Source of the DNA: Aristolochia californica
Taxonomy: Eukaryota > Streptophyta > Magnoliopsida > Piperales > Aristolochiaceae
Assembly: GCA_029961685.1 (NCBI GenBank)
Contig: JARWKL010000012.1
Coordinates: 4,999,807 to 5,063,806 of the forward strand
Direction: 5' to 3'
Length of the DNA: 64,000 bases
Of this stretch, positions 10,645 through 24,770 are shown one piece after another (the stretch's first letter is position 1; every line of letters begins with the position of its first letter). A model generated the notes under the pieces. It did no database searches and was not told where the DNA came from. It saw only the letters and a list, made by a program, of their open reading frames with translations. The position numbers were made by a program, and so were the translations under genes.

Positions 10645-13600
10645 GTATTGAGTCCCAATCCATAAGTAATTTCTGACAAAAATATAGCCCGTTGCGCATG
10701 ATAAATCACTTTACAATCATCTATGATTGTTAGGTCAGCTTTTGGCAAACGGGGCAAAATAATGGCTTGTTTGATGCGGGTAAATATCCCACCGCACGTT
10801 CACTTGAAAATTTAATGAGCGTTTGTTATTTTCTTTAAAAGCTTTGGATCCATAGGTCATTTGCATCTTTAACATGTATCAAGCATGCATATCCATTTGT
10901 ATAACACGTATAGAAGAAATCTGTTTCTTGTAAATTTCCAAGCTATTAGGGTTGAACTAATGGAATTGCCAAAAATTGGATAACAAAACTTTTGTGTTCA
11001 TTTGTGGTGTGTGAATAAATTTTTTTTACTTACATTTTTTATTCTTTTAAAATATTTTCCACGCAAAAAGTCTAAAATTTTTATTTTGTGGTGATCTATT
11101 TGCCTTTTTTTTGTTAACGGGATGAAAGGAGAGCGAAAACTCAAAGTTTTGATTTAAGAAAAAAGTGTACATCTAAAATGGAGATGCACAATGCACAAAT
11201 GTAGGGAGAGATAATTCCAAATAGTGTCTCTAATTTTTAGGGATTGTCAGCTCTTTTTAGTCTTTATATCTCAGGTTTTGCAATCGTCAGGAAAAGGAGG
11301 AGGCGGGGGATTTTTAACTGAGTGTTGACTCCCAACCCATAAGTCATTTCTTACAAAAATAAAGGATGTTACACATGATAAATCACTTTACAATCATCTA
11401 TGATTGTTAGGTCAGCTTTTTGCAAACGGGTAAAATAATGGCATGTTTGACGCGAATAAATATCCCACCGCTCGTTCACATGAGAATTTAAAGAGCGTTT
11501 ATTTTTCTTTTTAAAAGCTTTGGATCCTTAGGTCATTTGCATCTTTAACATGTTTCAAGCATGCATATCCATTTTTAAAACACGTGTTGAAGAAATCTCT
11601 TTCTTGTAAAATTCCAAACTATTAGGGTTGAACTAGAGGAATTTCCTAAACTTGGGTAAAAAAAATTTTGTGTCCATTTTTGGTGTGTGAATAAATTTTC
11701 TTTACATACATTTGTTTTTTTTTTTAAAAAAAATTGCTTACTTAAACTCTAAAATTTTCATTTTGCTATGATCTATTCGCTTTTTTTTTTACGGGATGAA
11801 GGGAGTGCGAAAAATCAAAGTTTTGAATTAAGGAAAAAGTGTACATCTAAAATGGAGCTGCATAATGCACAAATGTATAGAGAGATAATTCCAATGAGAG
11901 TCTTTAATTTTTAGGGATTGTATGCTCTTTTTAGTTTATATATCTGAGGTTTTGCAATCGTCGGGAAAAGGGGGAGGCGGGGGATTTTTAACTAAGTGTT
12001 CACTCCCAATCCATAAGTCCTTTCTTACAAAAATATAGCCCATTACGCTTGATGAATCACTTTACAATCATCAATGATTGTTAGGTCAGCTTTTTGAAAA
12101 CGGGCAAAATAATGGCTTGTTTGACTCGGGTAAATATCCGACCGCACGTTCACTTGAGAATTTAATGAGCGTTTGTTATTCTCTTTAAAATAATTGGATC
12201 GATAGGTCATTTGCAACTTTAACCTATTTCAAGCATGCATAACTATTTTTAAGACACGTGTAGAAGAAATCTCTTTCTTGTAAAATTCCTAGCAATTAGG
12301 GTTGAACTACTGTTATTTCCAAAACTTGGATAACAAAACTTTTGTGTTCATTTGTAGTGTGTGAATAAATTTTCTATACTTACATTTGTTAATGTTTTAA
12401 ATTATTTTCCATACATAAACTCTAAAATTTTCATTTCCTTGTGATCTTTTTGCCTTTTTTTTGTTTACGGGATGAAGGGAGAGCGAAAACTCAAAGTTTT
12501 GATTTAAGAAAAAAGTGTACATCTAAAATGGAGATTCACCTTGCAAAAATGTAGAGAGAAATAATTCCAAAGAGTGTCTGTAATTTGTAGGGATTGTAAG
12601 CTATTTTTAATTTTTATATCTCAGGTTTTGCAATCGTTGGGAAAAGGGTAGGTAGGGGATTTTTAAATGAGTGTTGACTCCCAATCCATAAGTCATTTCT
12701 TACAAAAATATAGCCCGTGACACATGATAAATCACCTTACAATCATCTATGATTGTTAGGTCAGCTTTTTGAAAACATGCAAAATAATGGCTTGTTTGAC
12801 TCGGGTAAATATCCCACCGCACGTTCACTTGAGAATTTAATGAGCGCTTGTTATTCTCTTTAAAAGCTTTGGAGCCATAGGTCATTTGCATCTTTAACAA
12901 GTTTCAAGCATGCATATCCATTTTTAAAACACGTCTAGAAGAAATCTCTTTCTTGTAAAATTCCATGCTAGAGGAATTTTCCAATTATGGATGACAAAAA
13001 TTTTGTGTTCATTTGTGCTTTGTGAATAAATTTTCTTTACTTAAATTTGTTATTTTTTTAAACCTTTTCCATACAAAACTCTAAATTTTCATTTTGTTGT
13101 AATCAATTCACCTTTTTTTTCGGGATGAATGGACAGCAAAATACTCAAAGTTTTAATTTAAGAAAAAAGTGTACATCTAAAATGAAGATGCACAATGCAC
13201 AAATATACAGAGATATAATTCCAAAGAGTGTCTCCAATGTTTAGAGATTGTAAGCTCTTTTTAGTTTTTATATCTCAGGTTTTGCCATCGTCGCGAAAAG
13301 GGGGAGGTGGGGGATTTTTAACTGAGTGTTGACTCCCAATCCACAAGTCATTTCTTAAAAAAATATTGCCTGTTATGCATGATAAATCACATTACAATTA
13401 TCTATGATTGTTAGGTCAACTTTTTGCAAATGGGCAAAATAATGGCTTGTTTGACACGGGTAAATATCCCACCGCACGTTCACTTTAGAATTTAATGCGC
13501 ATTTGTTAATCTCTTTAAAAGCTTTGGATCCATAGGTCATTTGCATCTCTAACATGTTTCAAGCATGCATATCCATTTTTAAAACACGTGTAGAAGAAAT

Positions 13601-16010
13601 CACTTTCTTGTAAAATTCCAAGCAATTAGGGTTGAACAAGAGGAATTTCCCAAAATTTGATAACAAAAATTTTGTGTTCATTTGTGATGTGTGAATAATT
13701 TTTCTTTACTTACATTTGTTATTTTTTTAAATTTTTTCCAAACGTAAACTTTAAAATTTTCATTTTTTTGTGTTATATTTGATTTTTTTTTGTTTACGGG
13801 ATGATGGGATGGGGAAAACTAAAATTTTTGTGTTAAGAAAAAAGTGTACATCAAAAATGGAAATTCACAATGCACAAATGTAGAGAGAAATAATTCCAAA
13901 GAGTGTCAGTAATTTTTAGGGAATGTAAGCTCTTTTAATTTTTATATCTCAGGTTTTGCAATCGTCGGGAAAATGAGGAGGCGGGGGATTTTTAACTGAG
14001 TGTTGACTCCCAATCCATAAGTCATTTCTTACAAAAATAAAGCTCGTGACGCATGATAAAGCACTTTACAATCTTCTATGATTGTTAGGTTAGCTTTTTG
14101 CAAACATGCAAAATAATTGCTTGTTTGACTTGGGTAAATATCCCACCGCACGTTCCCTTGAGAATTTAATGAGCGTTTATTATCCTCTTTAAAAGCATTC
14201 GATCCATAGGTCATTTGCATCTTTAACATGTTTCAACTATGCATATCCATTTTTAAAACACATGTAGAAGAAATCTCTTTCTTGTAAAATTCCAAGCTAT
14301 TAGGGTTGAACTAGTGGAATTTCCGAAATTTTGATAAAAAAACTTTTGTGTTCATTAGAGGTGTGACAATAAATTTTCTTTACTTACATTTTTTATTTTT
14401 TAAAAAATTTTCCATTCACAAACTCTAAAATTTCCATTTTGTTGTGATCTTTTTGCCTTTTTTTTGTTTATGGGATAAAGGGAGAGCGAAAACTTAAAGT
14501 TTTGATTTAAGAAAAAAAGTGTACATCTAAAATGGAGATTCACAATGCACAAATGTAGAGAGAGATAATTCCAAAGAGTGTCTGTAATTTTTAGAGATTG
14601 TAAGCTCTTTTTACTTTTTATATCTCAGGTTTTGCAATCAACGGGAAAAGGGGGAGGTGGGGGATTTTTAACTGAGTGTTGACTCCCAACCATAAGTCAT
14701 TTCTATCAAAAATATTGTCCATTACACATGATAAATAACTTTACAATTATCAATGATTGTTAGGTCAGCTTTTTGCAAACGGGCAAAATAATGGCTTAAT
14801 TGACTCGGGTGGTAAATATCCCACTGCACGTTCACTTGAGAATTTAATGAGCATTTTTTATCCTCTTTAAAAGCTTTCGATCCATAGGTCATTTGCATCT
14901 CTAACATGTTTCAAGCTTGCATATCCATTTTTCAACCACGTGTAGAAGAAATCTCTTTCTTGTCAAATTCCAAGCTATTAGGGTTGAACTAGAGGAATTT
15001 CCCAACAATGGATAACAAAAATTTTGTGTTCATTTGTCCTTTGTGAATAAATTTTCATTATTTACATTTGTTATTGTTTTAAATTTTTTCCAAACATAAA
15101 CTCTAAAATTTTCATTTTGTTGCGACATATTTGCCTTTTTTTTTTACGGGATGAAGGGAGCGGGAAAACTCAAATTTTTGTGTTAAGAAAAAAGTTTACT
15201 TCTAAAATGGAGATTCACAATGCAAAAATGTAGAGAGAAATAATTCCAAAGAGTTTTTGTAATTTTTAGGGATTGTAAGCTCTTTTTAATTTTTATATCT
15301 CAGGTTTCGCAATCGTCGGGAAAAGGGGTAGGCAGAGGATTTTTAACTGAGTGTTGACTCCCAATCCTTAAGTCATTTCTTAAAAAAATATAGCCTGTGA
15401 CGCATGATAAATTACATTACAATCATCTATGATTGTTAGGTCAGCTTTTTGCAAACATCCAAAATAATAGCTTGTTCGACTCGGGTAAATATACCACCTC
15501 ACGTTCACTTAAGAATTTAATGAGTATTTTTTATTCTCTTTAAAGCTATGTGCATATTTAACATGTTTCTAGAATGCATATCCAATTTTAAAACACGTGT
15601 AGAAGAAATCTCTTTCTTATAAAATTCCAAGCTATTAGGGTTGAACTAGTGGAATTTCCCAAACTTAGATAACAAAACATTTTTTTGTTCATTTGTGGTA
15701 TGTGAAAAAATTTTATTTACTTACATTTGTTATTGTTTTAAATTTTTTTCATACATAAACTCTAAAATTTTCATTTTTTTTTATCTATTTGCCTTTTTTT
15801 TTTTTACGGGAAGAAGGGAGAGCGAAAATTCAAAGTTTTGATTTATGAAAAAAGTGCACATCTAAAATGGAGATGCACAATGCACAAATGTAAAGAGAGA
15901 TAATTCATAAGAGTGTCTGTAACTTTTTGAGATTGTGAGCTGTATTTGGTTTTTAAATCTCAGGTTTTGCAATCGTCAGGAAAAGGGGGTGGTTGGGGAT
16001 TTTTAACTAA
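10645..16010. repeat. Block 1 monomers, slots partly lost in block 2
   Basis: Phase starts are 10645, 11322, 11996, 12671, 13326, 14000, 14676 and 15351. Block 2 equivalents are 41586 for 11322, 42261 for 13326, 42944 for 14000, 43620 for 14676 and 44296 for 15351. Monomers at 11996 and 12671 have no block 2 partner. Monomer 11322 has many private variants shared with 41586, such as tcagctctttttagtcttta, aggatgttac and gacgcgaataaatat. The monomer at 12671 is 655 bp because it lacks a short piece near 12967 (ccatgctagagg). Confidence 0.8.
15305..15321 (+). other. CENP-B-box-like 17-mer
   Basis: Same 17-mer, with TTCG and CGGG in the correct spacing and C in place of the core A. It sits at the same monomer position as the copy at 106-122. 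Confidence 0.35.
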
Positions 16011-16349
16011 GTGTTGAATCCAAATCCAAAAGTAATTTCTTACAAAAATATTGTCCGTTACGCATGAAAAATCACTTTAAAAATATTTTTGATTGTTAGG
16101 TCAGCTTTTTGCAAACGGGCAAAATAATGGGTTGTTTGACACGGGTAAATATCCCACCACACGTTGACTTGAGAATTTAATGAGCGTTTGTTACTCTCTT
16201 TAAAATCATTGGATCCATAGGTCATTTGCATCTCTAACAAGTTTCAAGCATGCATATCCATTTTTAAAACACATGTAGAAGAAATCTCTTTCTTGTAAAA
16301 TTCCAAGCTATTAGGGCTGAACTAGAGGAATTTCCCAAACTTGGATAAC

Positions 16350-19043
16350 AAAACTTTTGTGTTCATTTGTGCTAAGTGAATAAATTTTCTTTACTTTCTT
16401 TTTTTATTTTTAAAATTTTTTTCTATATATAATCTCCAAAATATTCATTTTTCTGTGATCTATTTGTCTTTTTTTTTTATGGGATGAAGGGAGAGGGAAA
16501 ACTCAAATTTTTGAGTTAAGAAAAAAGTGTACATCTAAAATGGAGATTCACAATGCACAAATGTTGAGAGAAATAATTCCAAAGAGTGTCTGTAATTTTT
16601 AGGGATTGTAAGCTCTTTTTAATTTTGTTATCTTAGGTTTTGCAATCGTTGGGAAAATGGGGAGGTGGGGGATTTTTACCAGAGTGTTGACTCCCAATCC
16701 ATAAGCCATTTCTTACAAAAATATTTCCCATGACGCATGATAAATCACTTTACAATCATCTATGATTGTTAGGTCAGCTTTTGGCAATAATGCAAAATAA
16801 TGGCTTGTTTGACTCGGGTAAATATCCCACCGCACGTTCGCTCGAGAATTTAATGAGTGTTTGTTATTCATTTTAAAAGCTTTGGATCCATAGGTCATTT
16901 GCATCTCTAACATGTTTCAAGCTTGCATATCCATTTGTCAAACACGTGTAGAAGAAATCTCTTTCTTGTAAAATTCCAAGCTATTAGGGTTGAACTAGTG
17001 GAATTTCCCAAACATGGATAACAAAAATTTTATGTTCATTTGTGCAGTGTGAATTAATTTTCGTTACATACATTTGTTATTGTTTTAAATTTTTTCCATA
17101 CATAAACTCTAAAATTTTTATTTTTTGGTGATATATTTGCCTTTTTTTTTTTTACTGGATGAAGGGAGAGTTAAAACTCAAATTTTTGAGTTAAGAAAAA
17201 AGTTTACTTCTAAAATGGAGATTCACACTGAAAAAATGTAGAGAGAAATAATTCCAAAGAGTGTCTGTAATGTTTAGGGATTGGAAGCTCTTTGTAATTT
17301 TTATATCTCAGGTTTCGCAATCGTCGGGCAAATGGGCAGGCAAAGGATTTTTAACTGAGTGTTGACTCCCAATCCTTAAGTCATTTCTTACAAAAATATA
17401 GCCTGTGATGCATGATAAATCACTTTACAATCATCTATGATTGTTATGTCAGGTTTTGCAAACATGCAAAATAATGGCTTGTTTGACTCGGGTAAAAATC
17501 CCACCGCACGTTCACTTGAGAATTTAATGAGCGTTTTTTATTCTTTTTAAAGGCTTTGGTTCCATTGGTGATTTGCATCTTTAACATGTTTCAAGCAAGC
17601 ATATCCATTTTTAAAACACGTTTAGAAGAAATCTCTTTCTTGTAAAATTTCAAGCAATTTGGGTTGAACTAGTGGAATTTTCCAAACTTGGATAACAAAA
17701 CTTTTGTGTTCATTTGTGCTAAGTGAATAAATTTTCTTTACTTTCTTTTTTTATTTTTAAAATTTTTTTCTATATATAATCTCCAAAATATTCATTTTTC
17801 TGTGATCTATTTGCCTTTTTTTTTTTATGGGATGAAGGGAGCGGGAAAACTCAAATTTTTGAGTTAAGAAAAAAGTGTACATCTAAAAGGGAGATTCACA
17901 ATGCACAAATGTTGAGAGAAATAATTCCAAAGAGTGTCTGTAATTTTTAGGGATTGTAAGCTCTTTTTAATTTTGATATCTTAGGTTTTGCAATCGTTGG
18001 GAAAAGGGGGAGGCCGGGGATTTTTACCAGAGTGTTGACTCCCAATCCATAAGTCATTTCTTACAAAAATATTGCCCGTGACGCATGATAAATCACTTTA
18101 CAATCATCTATGATTGTTAGGTCAGCTTTTGGCAATCATGCAAAATAATGGCTTGTTTGACTCGGGTAAATATCCCACCGCACGTTCACTTGAGAATTTA
18201 ATGAGCGTTTATTATTCATTTTAAAAGCTTTGGATCCATAGGTCATTTTCATCTCTAACATGTTTCAAGTTTGCATATCCACTTGTCAAACACGTGTAGA
18301 AGAAATCTCTTTCTTGTAAAATTCCAAGCTATTAGGGTTGAACTAGTGGAATTTCCCAAACATGGATAAAAAAATTTTTGTGTTCATTTGTGCTGTGTGA
18401 ATTAATTTTCATTCCTCAAATTTGTTATTGTTTTAAATTTTTTCCATACATAAACTCTAAAATTTTCATTTTGTTGTGACATATTTGCCTTTTTTTTTTA
18501 CGGGATGCAGGGAGAGGGAAAACTCAAATTTTTGAGTTAAGAACAAAGTTTACTTCTAAAATGGAGATTCACACTGCAAAAATGTAGAGAGAAATAATTT
18601 CAAAGAGTGTCTGTAATTTTTAGGGATTGTAAGCTCTTTGTAATTTTTATATCTCAGGTTTCGCAATCGTCAGGAAAAGGGGCAGGCAAAGGATTTTTAA
18701 CTGAGTGTTGACTCCCAATCCTTAAGTCATTTCTTAAAAAAATATAGCCTGTGACACATGATAAATCACTTTACAATCATCTATATTGTTAGGTCAGGTT
18801 TTGCAAACATACGAAATAATGGCTTGTTTGACTCGGGTAAAAATCCCACCGCACGTTCACTTGAGAATTTAATGAGCATTTTTTATTCTCTTTAAAGGCT
18901 TTAGGTCCATTGGTGATTTACATCTTTAACATGTTTCAAGCAAGCATATCCATTTTTAAAACACGTTTAGAAGAAATCTCTTTCTTGAAAAATTCCAAGC
19001 AATTTGGGTTGAACTAGTGGAATTTCCCAAACTTGGATAACAA
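16350..19043. repeat. Recent tandem duplication of a two-monomer unit (~1347 bp)
   Basis: The rare stretch gctaagtgaataaattttc is at 16371 and again at 17718, an offset of 1347 bp. It is followed in both places by the same tatataatctccaaaat segment. Further pairs at the same offset are atgttgagagaaataattcc (about 16561 and 17907) and tttttaccagagtgttgact (about 16673 and 18021). Both copies end in monomers with ggtgattt and acgtttagaag. The units are about 16350-17696 and 17697-19043, with edges uncertain by a few tens of bases. The duplication is absent from block 2. Confidence 0.85.
17313..17329 (+). other. CENP-B-box-like 17-mer
   Basis: TTCG and CGGG have the required spacing, again with C at the central A; the last base is C instead of A, which is a free position. 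The duplicated partner of this monomer (18705) reads caggaaaag and loses the CGGG. Confidence 0.35.
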
Positions 19044-19329
19044 AACTTTTGTGTTCATTTGTGGTGTGTGAATAAATTTTCATTACTTACATTTGTTTTT
19101 TTTTTAAATTTTTTCCATACATAAACTCTAAAATTTTATTTTGTTCTGATCTATTAGGCTTTTTTTGTTTACGGGTTGAAGGGAGAGCGAAAACTTAAAG
19201 TTTTGATTTAAGAAAAAAGTGTACATCTAAAATGGAGATGCACAATGCACAAATGTGGAGAGAGATAATTCCAAAGAGTGTCTGTAATTTTTAGAGATTG
19301 TAAGCACTTTTTAGTTTTTATATCTCAGG

Positions 19330-19346
19330 TTTCGCAATCGTCGGGA
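19330..19346 (+). other. CENP-B-box-like 17-mer
   Basis: Identical 17-mer to 106-122 in the monomer end preceding the phase word at 19376. Confidence 0.35.
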
Positions 19347-20046
19347 AAAGGGGGAGGTGGGGGATTTTTAACTGAGTGTTTACTCCCAATCCATAAGTCA
19401 TTTCTTAAAAAAATATTGCCCGTTATGCATGATAAATCACTTTACAATTATCTATGACCATTAGGTCAACTTTTTGTAAACGGGCAAAATAATGGCTTGT
19501 TTGACACTGGTAAATATTACATCGCACGTTCACTTGAGAATTTAATGAGCGTTTGTTATTCTCTATAAAAGCTTTGGATTCTTAGGCCATTTGCATCTCT
19601 AACATGTTTCAAGCTTGCATATCCATTTTTCCAACACATGTAGAAGAAATCTCTTTCTTGTAAAATTCCAAGCTATTAGGGTTGAAATAGAGAAATTTCC
19701 CAAACATGGATAACAAAATTTTGTGTTCATTTGTGCTGTCTGAATAAATTTTCATTACTTATATTTTTAATTGTTTTAAATTTTTTCCATACATAAACTC
19801 TAAAATTTTCATTTAGTTGTGATATTTTTGCCTTTTTTTTTTACGGGATGAAGGGAGAGGGTAAACTAAAATTTTTGAGTTAAGAAAAAAGTGTACATCT
19901 AAAATGGAGATTCACAATGCACAAATGTAGAGGGAAATAATTCCAAGAGTGTTTGTCATTTTTAGGGATTGTAAGCTCTTTTTAATTTTTATATCTTAGG
20001 TTTCACAGTCGTCCGGAAAAGGGGCAGGCGAGGGATTTTTTACTGA

Positions 20047-23000
20047 GTGTTGACTACCAATCCATAAGTAATTTCTTAAAAAAAAATAGCCCGTGATGCA
20101 TGATAAATCACTTTGCAATCATCTTTGATTGTTAGGTCAGCTTTTTGCAAACATGCAAAATAATGGCTTCTTTGACTCGGGTAAATATCTCTCCGCACGT
20201 TCACTTGAGAATTTAATGAGCGTTTGTTGTTCTCTTTAAAAGCTTTGGATCCATAGGTCATTTGCATCCCTAACATGTTTCAAGCATGCATATCAATTTT
20301 TAAAACACGTGTAGAAGAAATCACTTTCTTGTAAAATTCCAAGCTATTAGGGTTGTACTAGAGGAATTTCCCGAACTAGAGGAATTTCCCAAACTCGGAT
20401 AACAAAAATTTTGTGTTGATTTGTGCTGTGTGAAAAACTTTTCTTTGCTTAAATTTATTATTGTTTAAAATTTTTTCCATACTTAAATTCTAAAATTTTC
20501 ATTTTGTTGTGATATATTTGCCTTTTTTTTACGGGATGAAGGGAGAGGGAAAACTCAAAATTTTGAGTTAAAAAAAAGTGTACTTCTAAAATGGAGATTC
20601 ACAATTCACTAATGAAGAGAAAAATAATTCCAAAGAGTGTCTGTAATTTTTTGGGATTTTAAGCTCTTTTTAATTTTTATATCTTAGGTTTTGCAATCGT
20701 CGGGAAAAGGGGGAGTCAGGGGGTTTTTAACTGAGTGTTGACTCCCAATCCATAACTAATTTCTTACAATAAAATAGCCCGTGATGCATGATAAATCACT
20801 TTACAATCATCTATGATTGTTGGGTCAGCTTTTTGCAAACATGCAAAATAATGGCTTGTTTGACTTGAGTAAATATCCCACTGCACGTTCACTTGAGAAG
20901 TTAATGAGCGTTTGTTATTCTCTTTAAAAGCTTTGGATCCATAGGTCATTTGCATCTTTAAGATGTTTCAAGTATGCATATCCATTTTTAAAACACATGT
21001 AGAAGAAATCTCTTTGTTGTAAAATACCAAGCTATTAGGGTTGAACTAGTGGAAATTCCCAAACTTGGATAACAAAACTTTTGTATTCATTTGTGGTGAG
21101 TGAATAAATTTTCTTTACTTACATTTGTTATTGTTTTAAATTTTTTCCATACATAAACTCTAAAATTTTAATTTTGTTGTGATCTATTTGCCTTTTTTTG
21201 TTTACGGGATGAAGGGAGAGCGAAAACTCAATGTTTTGGTTTAAGAAAAAAGTGTACATCTAAAATGGAGATCCACAATGCACAAATGTAGAGAGAGATA
21301 ATTCCAAAGAGTGACTGTAATTTTTAGGGATTGTAAGCACTTATTAGTTTTTATATCTCAGGTTTGCCAATCGTCCGGAAAAGGGGGAGGCAGGGGATTT
21401 TTAACTGAGTGTTGACTCCCAATCCATAAGCCGGTTCACAAAAAAATATAGCCCATTAAGCATGATAAATAACTTTACAATTATCTATGATTATTAGGTC
21501 AGCTTTTTGCAAACGCGCAAAACAATGCCTTCTTTGACACGGGTAAATATCCCACCACACGTTCACTTGAGAATTTAATGATCGTTTGATATTCTCTTTA
21601 AAAGCTTTGGATCCATAGGTCATTTGAATATCTAACATGTTTCAAGCATGCATATCCATTTCTAAAACACGTGTAGAAGAAATCTCTTTCTTGTAAAATT
21701 CCAAGCTATTAGGGTTGAACTAGTGGAATTTCCCAAACTTGGGTAACATAAATTTTGCGTTCATTTTTGCTGTGTGAATAAATTTAATTTACTTACATTT
21801 GTTATTGTTTTAATTTTTTTCCTTACACAAACTCTAAAATTTTCATTTTGTTGTGATCTATTTGCATTTTTTTGTTTAATCGATGAAGGGAGAGCGAAAA
21901 CTTAAAGTTTTAATTTAAGAAAAAAGTGTACATCTAAAATGGAGATGCACAATGCAAAATTGTGGAGAGAGACACTTCCAAAGAGTGTCTGTAATTTTTA
22001 GAGATTGTAAGCTCTTTTTAGTATTTATATCTCAGGTTCGGCAATCGTGGCGAAAAGATGGAGGCGGGGCATTTTTAACTTTGTGTTGACTCCCAATCCA
22101 TAAGTCATTTCTTACAAAAATATTGTCCGTTACGCATGATAAATCACTTTGCAATTATCTAGGATTGTTAGGTCAGCTTTTTGCAAACGGGCAAAATAAT
22201 GGCTTGTTTGACACGGGTAAATAGCACACCGCACATTCACTTGAGAATTTAATGAGCATTTGTTGTTCTCTTTAAAAGCTTTTGATCCATAGGTCATTTT
22301 CATCTCTAACTTGTTTCAAGCATGCATATCCATTTTTAAAACACATGTAGAAGAAATCTCTTTCTCGTAAAATTCCAAGCTGTTTGGGTTGAACTAGTTG
22401 AATTTTCCAAACTTGGATAACAAAAATTTTGTGTTCATTTGTGCTGTGCGAATAAATTTTCTTTACTTACATTTTTTTTTAAATTTTATCCATACATAAA
22501 CTCTAAAATTTTCATTTTGTTGTGATCTATTTGCCTTTTTTTTACGGGATGAAGGGAGAGTGAAAACTCAATGTTTTGATTTAAGAAAAAATTGTACATC
22601 TAAAATGGAGATGCACAATGCACAAATGTAGAGAGAGATAATTCCAAAGTGTGTCTGTAATTTTTAGGGATTGTAAGATCTTTTTAATTTTTATATCTCA
22701 GGTTTTGCAATCGTCGGGAAAAGGGGGAGGCAAGGGATTTTTAACTGAGTGTTGACTCCCAATCCATAAGTCATTTCTTAAAAAAATATAGCCCATTATG
22801 CATCATAAATTACTTTACAATTATCTATGTTTGTTAAGTCAGCTTTTAGCAAACGGGCAAAATAATGGGTTGTTTGACACGGGTAAATATCCCACCGCAT
22901 GTTGACTTGAGAATTTAATGAGCGTTTGTTATTCTCTTTAAAAGCTTTGGATCCATAGGTCACATTCATCTCTAACATGTTTCAAACATGCATATCCATT

Positions 23001-24770
23001 TTTAAAACACGAGTAGAAGAAATCTCTTTCTTGTAAAATTCCAAGATATTAGGGTTGAACTAGTGGAATTTCCCAAACATGGATAACAAAAATTTTGTGT
23101 TCATTTGTACAGTGTGAATAAATTTTCTTTACTTACATTTGTTACTGTTTTAAATTTTTTCCATACATAAACTCTAAAATTTTCATTTTGTTGTGATATA
23201 TTTGCCTTTTTTTTTGTTTACGGGATGAAGGGAGAGGGAAAACTCAAATTCTTGATTTAAGAAAAAAGTGTACATCTAAAATGGAGATTCACAATGCAAA
23301 AATGTAGAGAGAAATAATTCCAAAGAGTGTCTGCAATTTTTAGGGATTGTAAGCTCTTTTTATTTTTTATATCTCAGGTTTTGCAATCGTCGGGAAAAGG
23401 GGGAGGCGGGGATCTTTAACTGAGTGTTGACTCCCAATCCATAAGTCATTTCTTACAAAAATATTGCACGTTATGCATGATAAATCACTTTACAATCATC
23501 TATGATTGTTAAGTCATTTTTTTTCAAACGGGCAAAATCATGGCTTGTTTGACTCGGGTAAATATCCCAACGCACGTTCACTTGAGAATTTAATGAGCGT
23601 TTGTTATTCTCTTTAAAAGCATTGGATCCACAGGTCATTTGCATCTTTAACATGTTTCAAGCATGCATATCCATTTTACAAAACATGTGTAGAAGAAATC
23701 ACTTTCTTTAAAAATTCCAAGCTATTAGGGGTTAACTAGTGGAATTTCCCAAACTTGAATAACAAAAGTTTTGTGTTCCTTTGTGGTGTGTGAATAAATT
23801 TTCATTACTTGCATTTTTTATTGTTTGAATTTTTTTCCATTCATCAACTCTAAAATTTTCATTTTGTTGTGATCAATTTGCTTTTTTTTTGTTTACGGGA
23901 TGAAGGGAGAGCAAAAACTCAAAGTTTTGATTTAAGAAAAAAGTATTCATCTAAAATTGAGATATATATTGCACAAATTTGGAGAGAGATAATTCCAAAG
24001 AGTTTCTCGAATTTTTAGGGATTGTAAGCTTTTTTTAGTTTTTATATCTCAGGTTTTGCAATCGTCGGGAAAAGGGGAGGCATGGGATTTTTAACTGAGT
24101 GTTGACTCCCAATCCATGAGTCATTTCTTACAAAAATATTACCCGTTACCCATGATAAATCACTTTACAATCATCTATGATTGTTAGGTCAGCTTTTTGC
24201 GAACGGGCAAAATAATGGCTTGTTTGACTCGGGTAAATATCCCATCGCACGTTCACTTGAGAATTTAATGAGCGTTTGTTATTCTCTTTAAAATCTTTGG
24301 ATCCATAGGTCATTTGCATCTCTAACTAGTTTAGAGCATGCATATCCTTTTTAAAACACGTGTTGAAGAAATTCCTTTCTTGTAAAATTCGAAGCTTTTA
24401 GGGTTGAACTAGTGGAATTTTCCAAACTTGGATAACAAAACTTTTGTGTTGATTTCTGGTGTGTGAATAAATTTTCTTTACTTAAATTTTTTATTGTTTT
24501 AAATTTTTCCATTCATAAACTCTAAAATGTTCATTTTGTTGTGATCTATTTGTCTTTTTTTGTTTTTGTGATGAAGCCTGAGCGAAAACTCAAAGTTTTG
24601 ATTTAAGAAAAATGTGTACAACTAAAATGGAGATACACAATGCACAAATGTAGAGAGAGATAATTCCAAAGAGTGTCTATAATTTTAAGGGATTGTAAGC
24701 TCTTATTAGTTTTAATATCTCAGGTTTTGCTATCGTCGAGAAAAGGGGGTGGCAGGGGATTTTAATCTGA
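20047..24770. repeat. Block 1 monomers matching block 0
   Basis: Phase starts are 20047, 20735, 21409, 22083, 22749, 23424 and 24099. Partners in block 0 are 152, 821, (right part of 821), 2167, 2839, 3511 and 4185. Partners in block 2 are 46283 for 21409, 47631 for 22749, 48305 for 23424 and 48916 for 24099. The gcatttttttgtttaat variant near 21867 recurs near 1277 and 46738. Monomer 22083 and its partner 2167 are preceded by the rare ggttcggcaatcg. Confidence 0.85.
20357..20392. repeat. 18-bp direct duplication inside a monomer
   Basis: actagaggaatttcccga (20357-20374) is followed directly by a near-identical copy (20375-20392). This lengthens the monomer at 20047 to 688 bp. The partner at 152 in block 0 lacks it, so it is private to block 1 and probably a slippage event. 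Confidence 0.85.

Larger units (their letters stand above)
16011..20046. repeat. Block 1 monomers including a local dimer duplication
   Basis: Phase starts are 16011, 16684, 17359, 18032, 18705 and 19376. The pair starting at 16684 is repeated as the pair starting at 18032 (see the separate entry). In block 2 only 44964 (matching 16011, with the rare ggtttttaaatctcagg) and 45636 remain. Block 2 then jumps to the slot seen at 21409. Most of these monomers belong to the subfamily reading cgtgac/cgtgatgcatg followed by aaacatgcaaaat. Confidence 0.8.
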
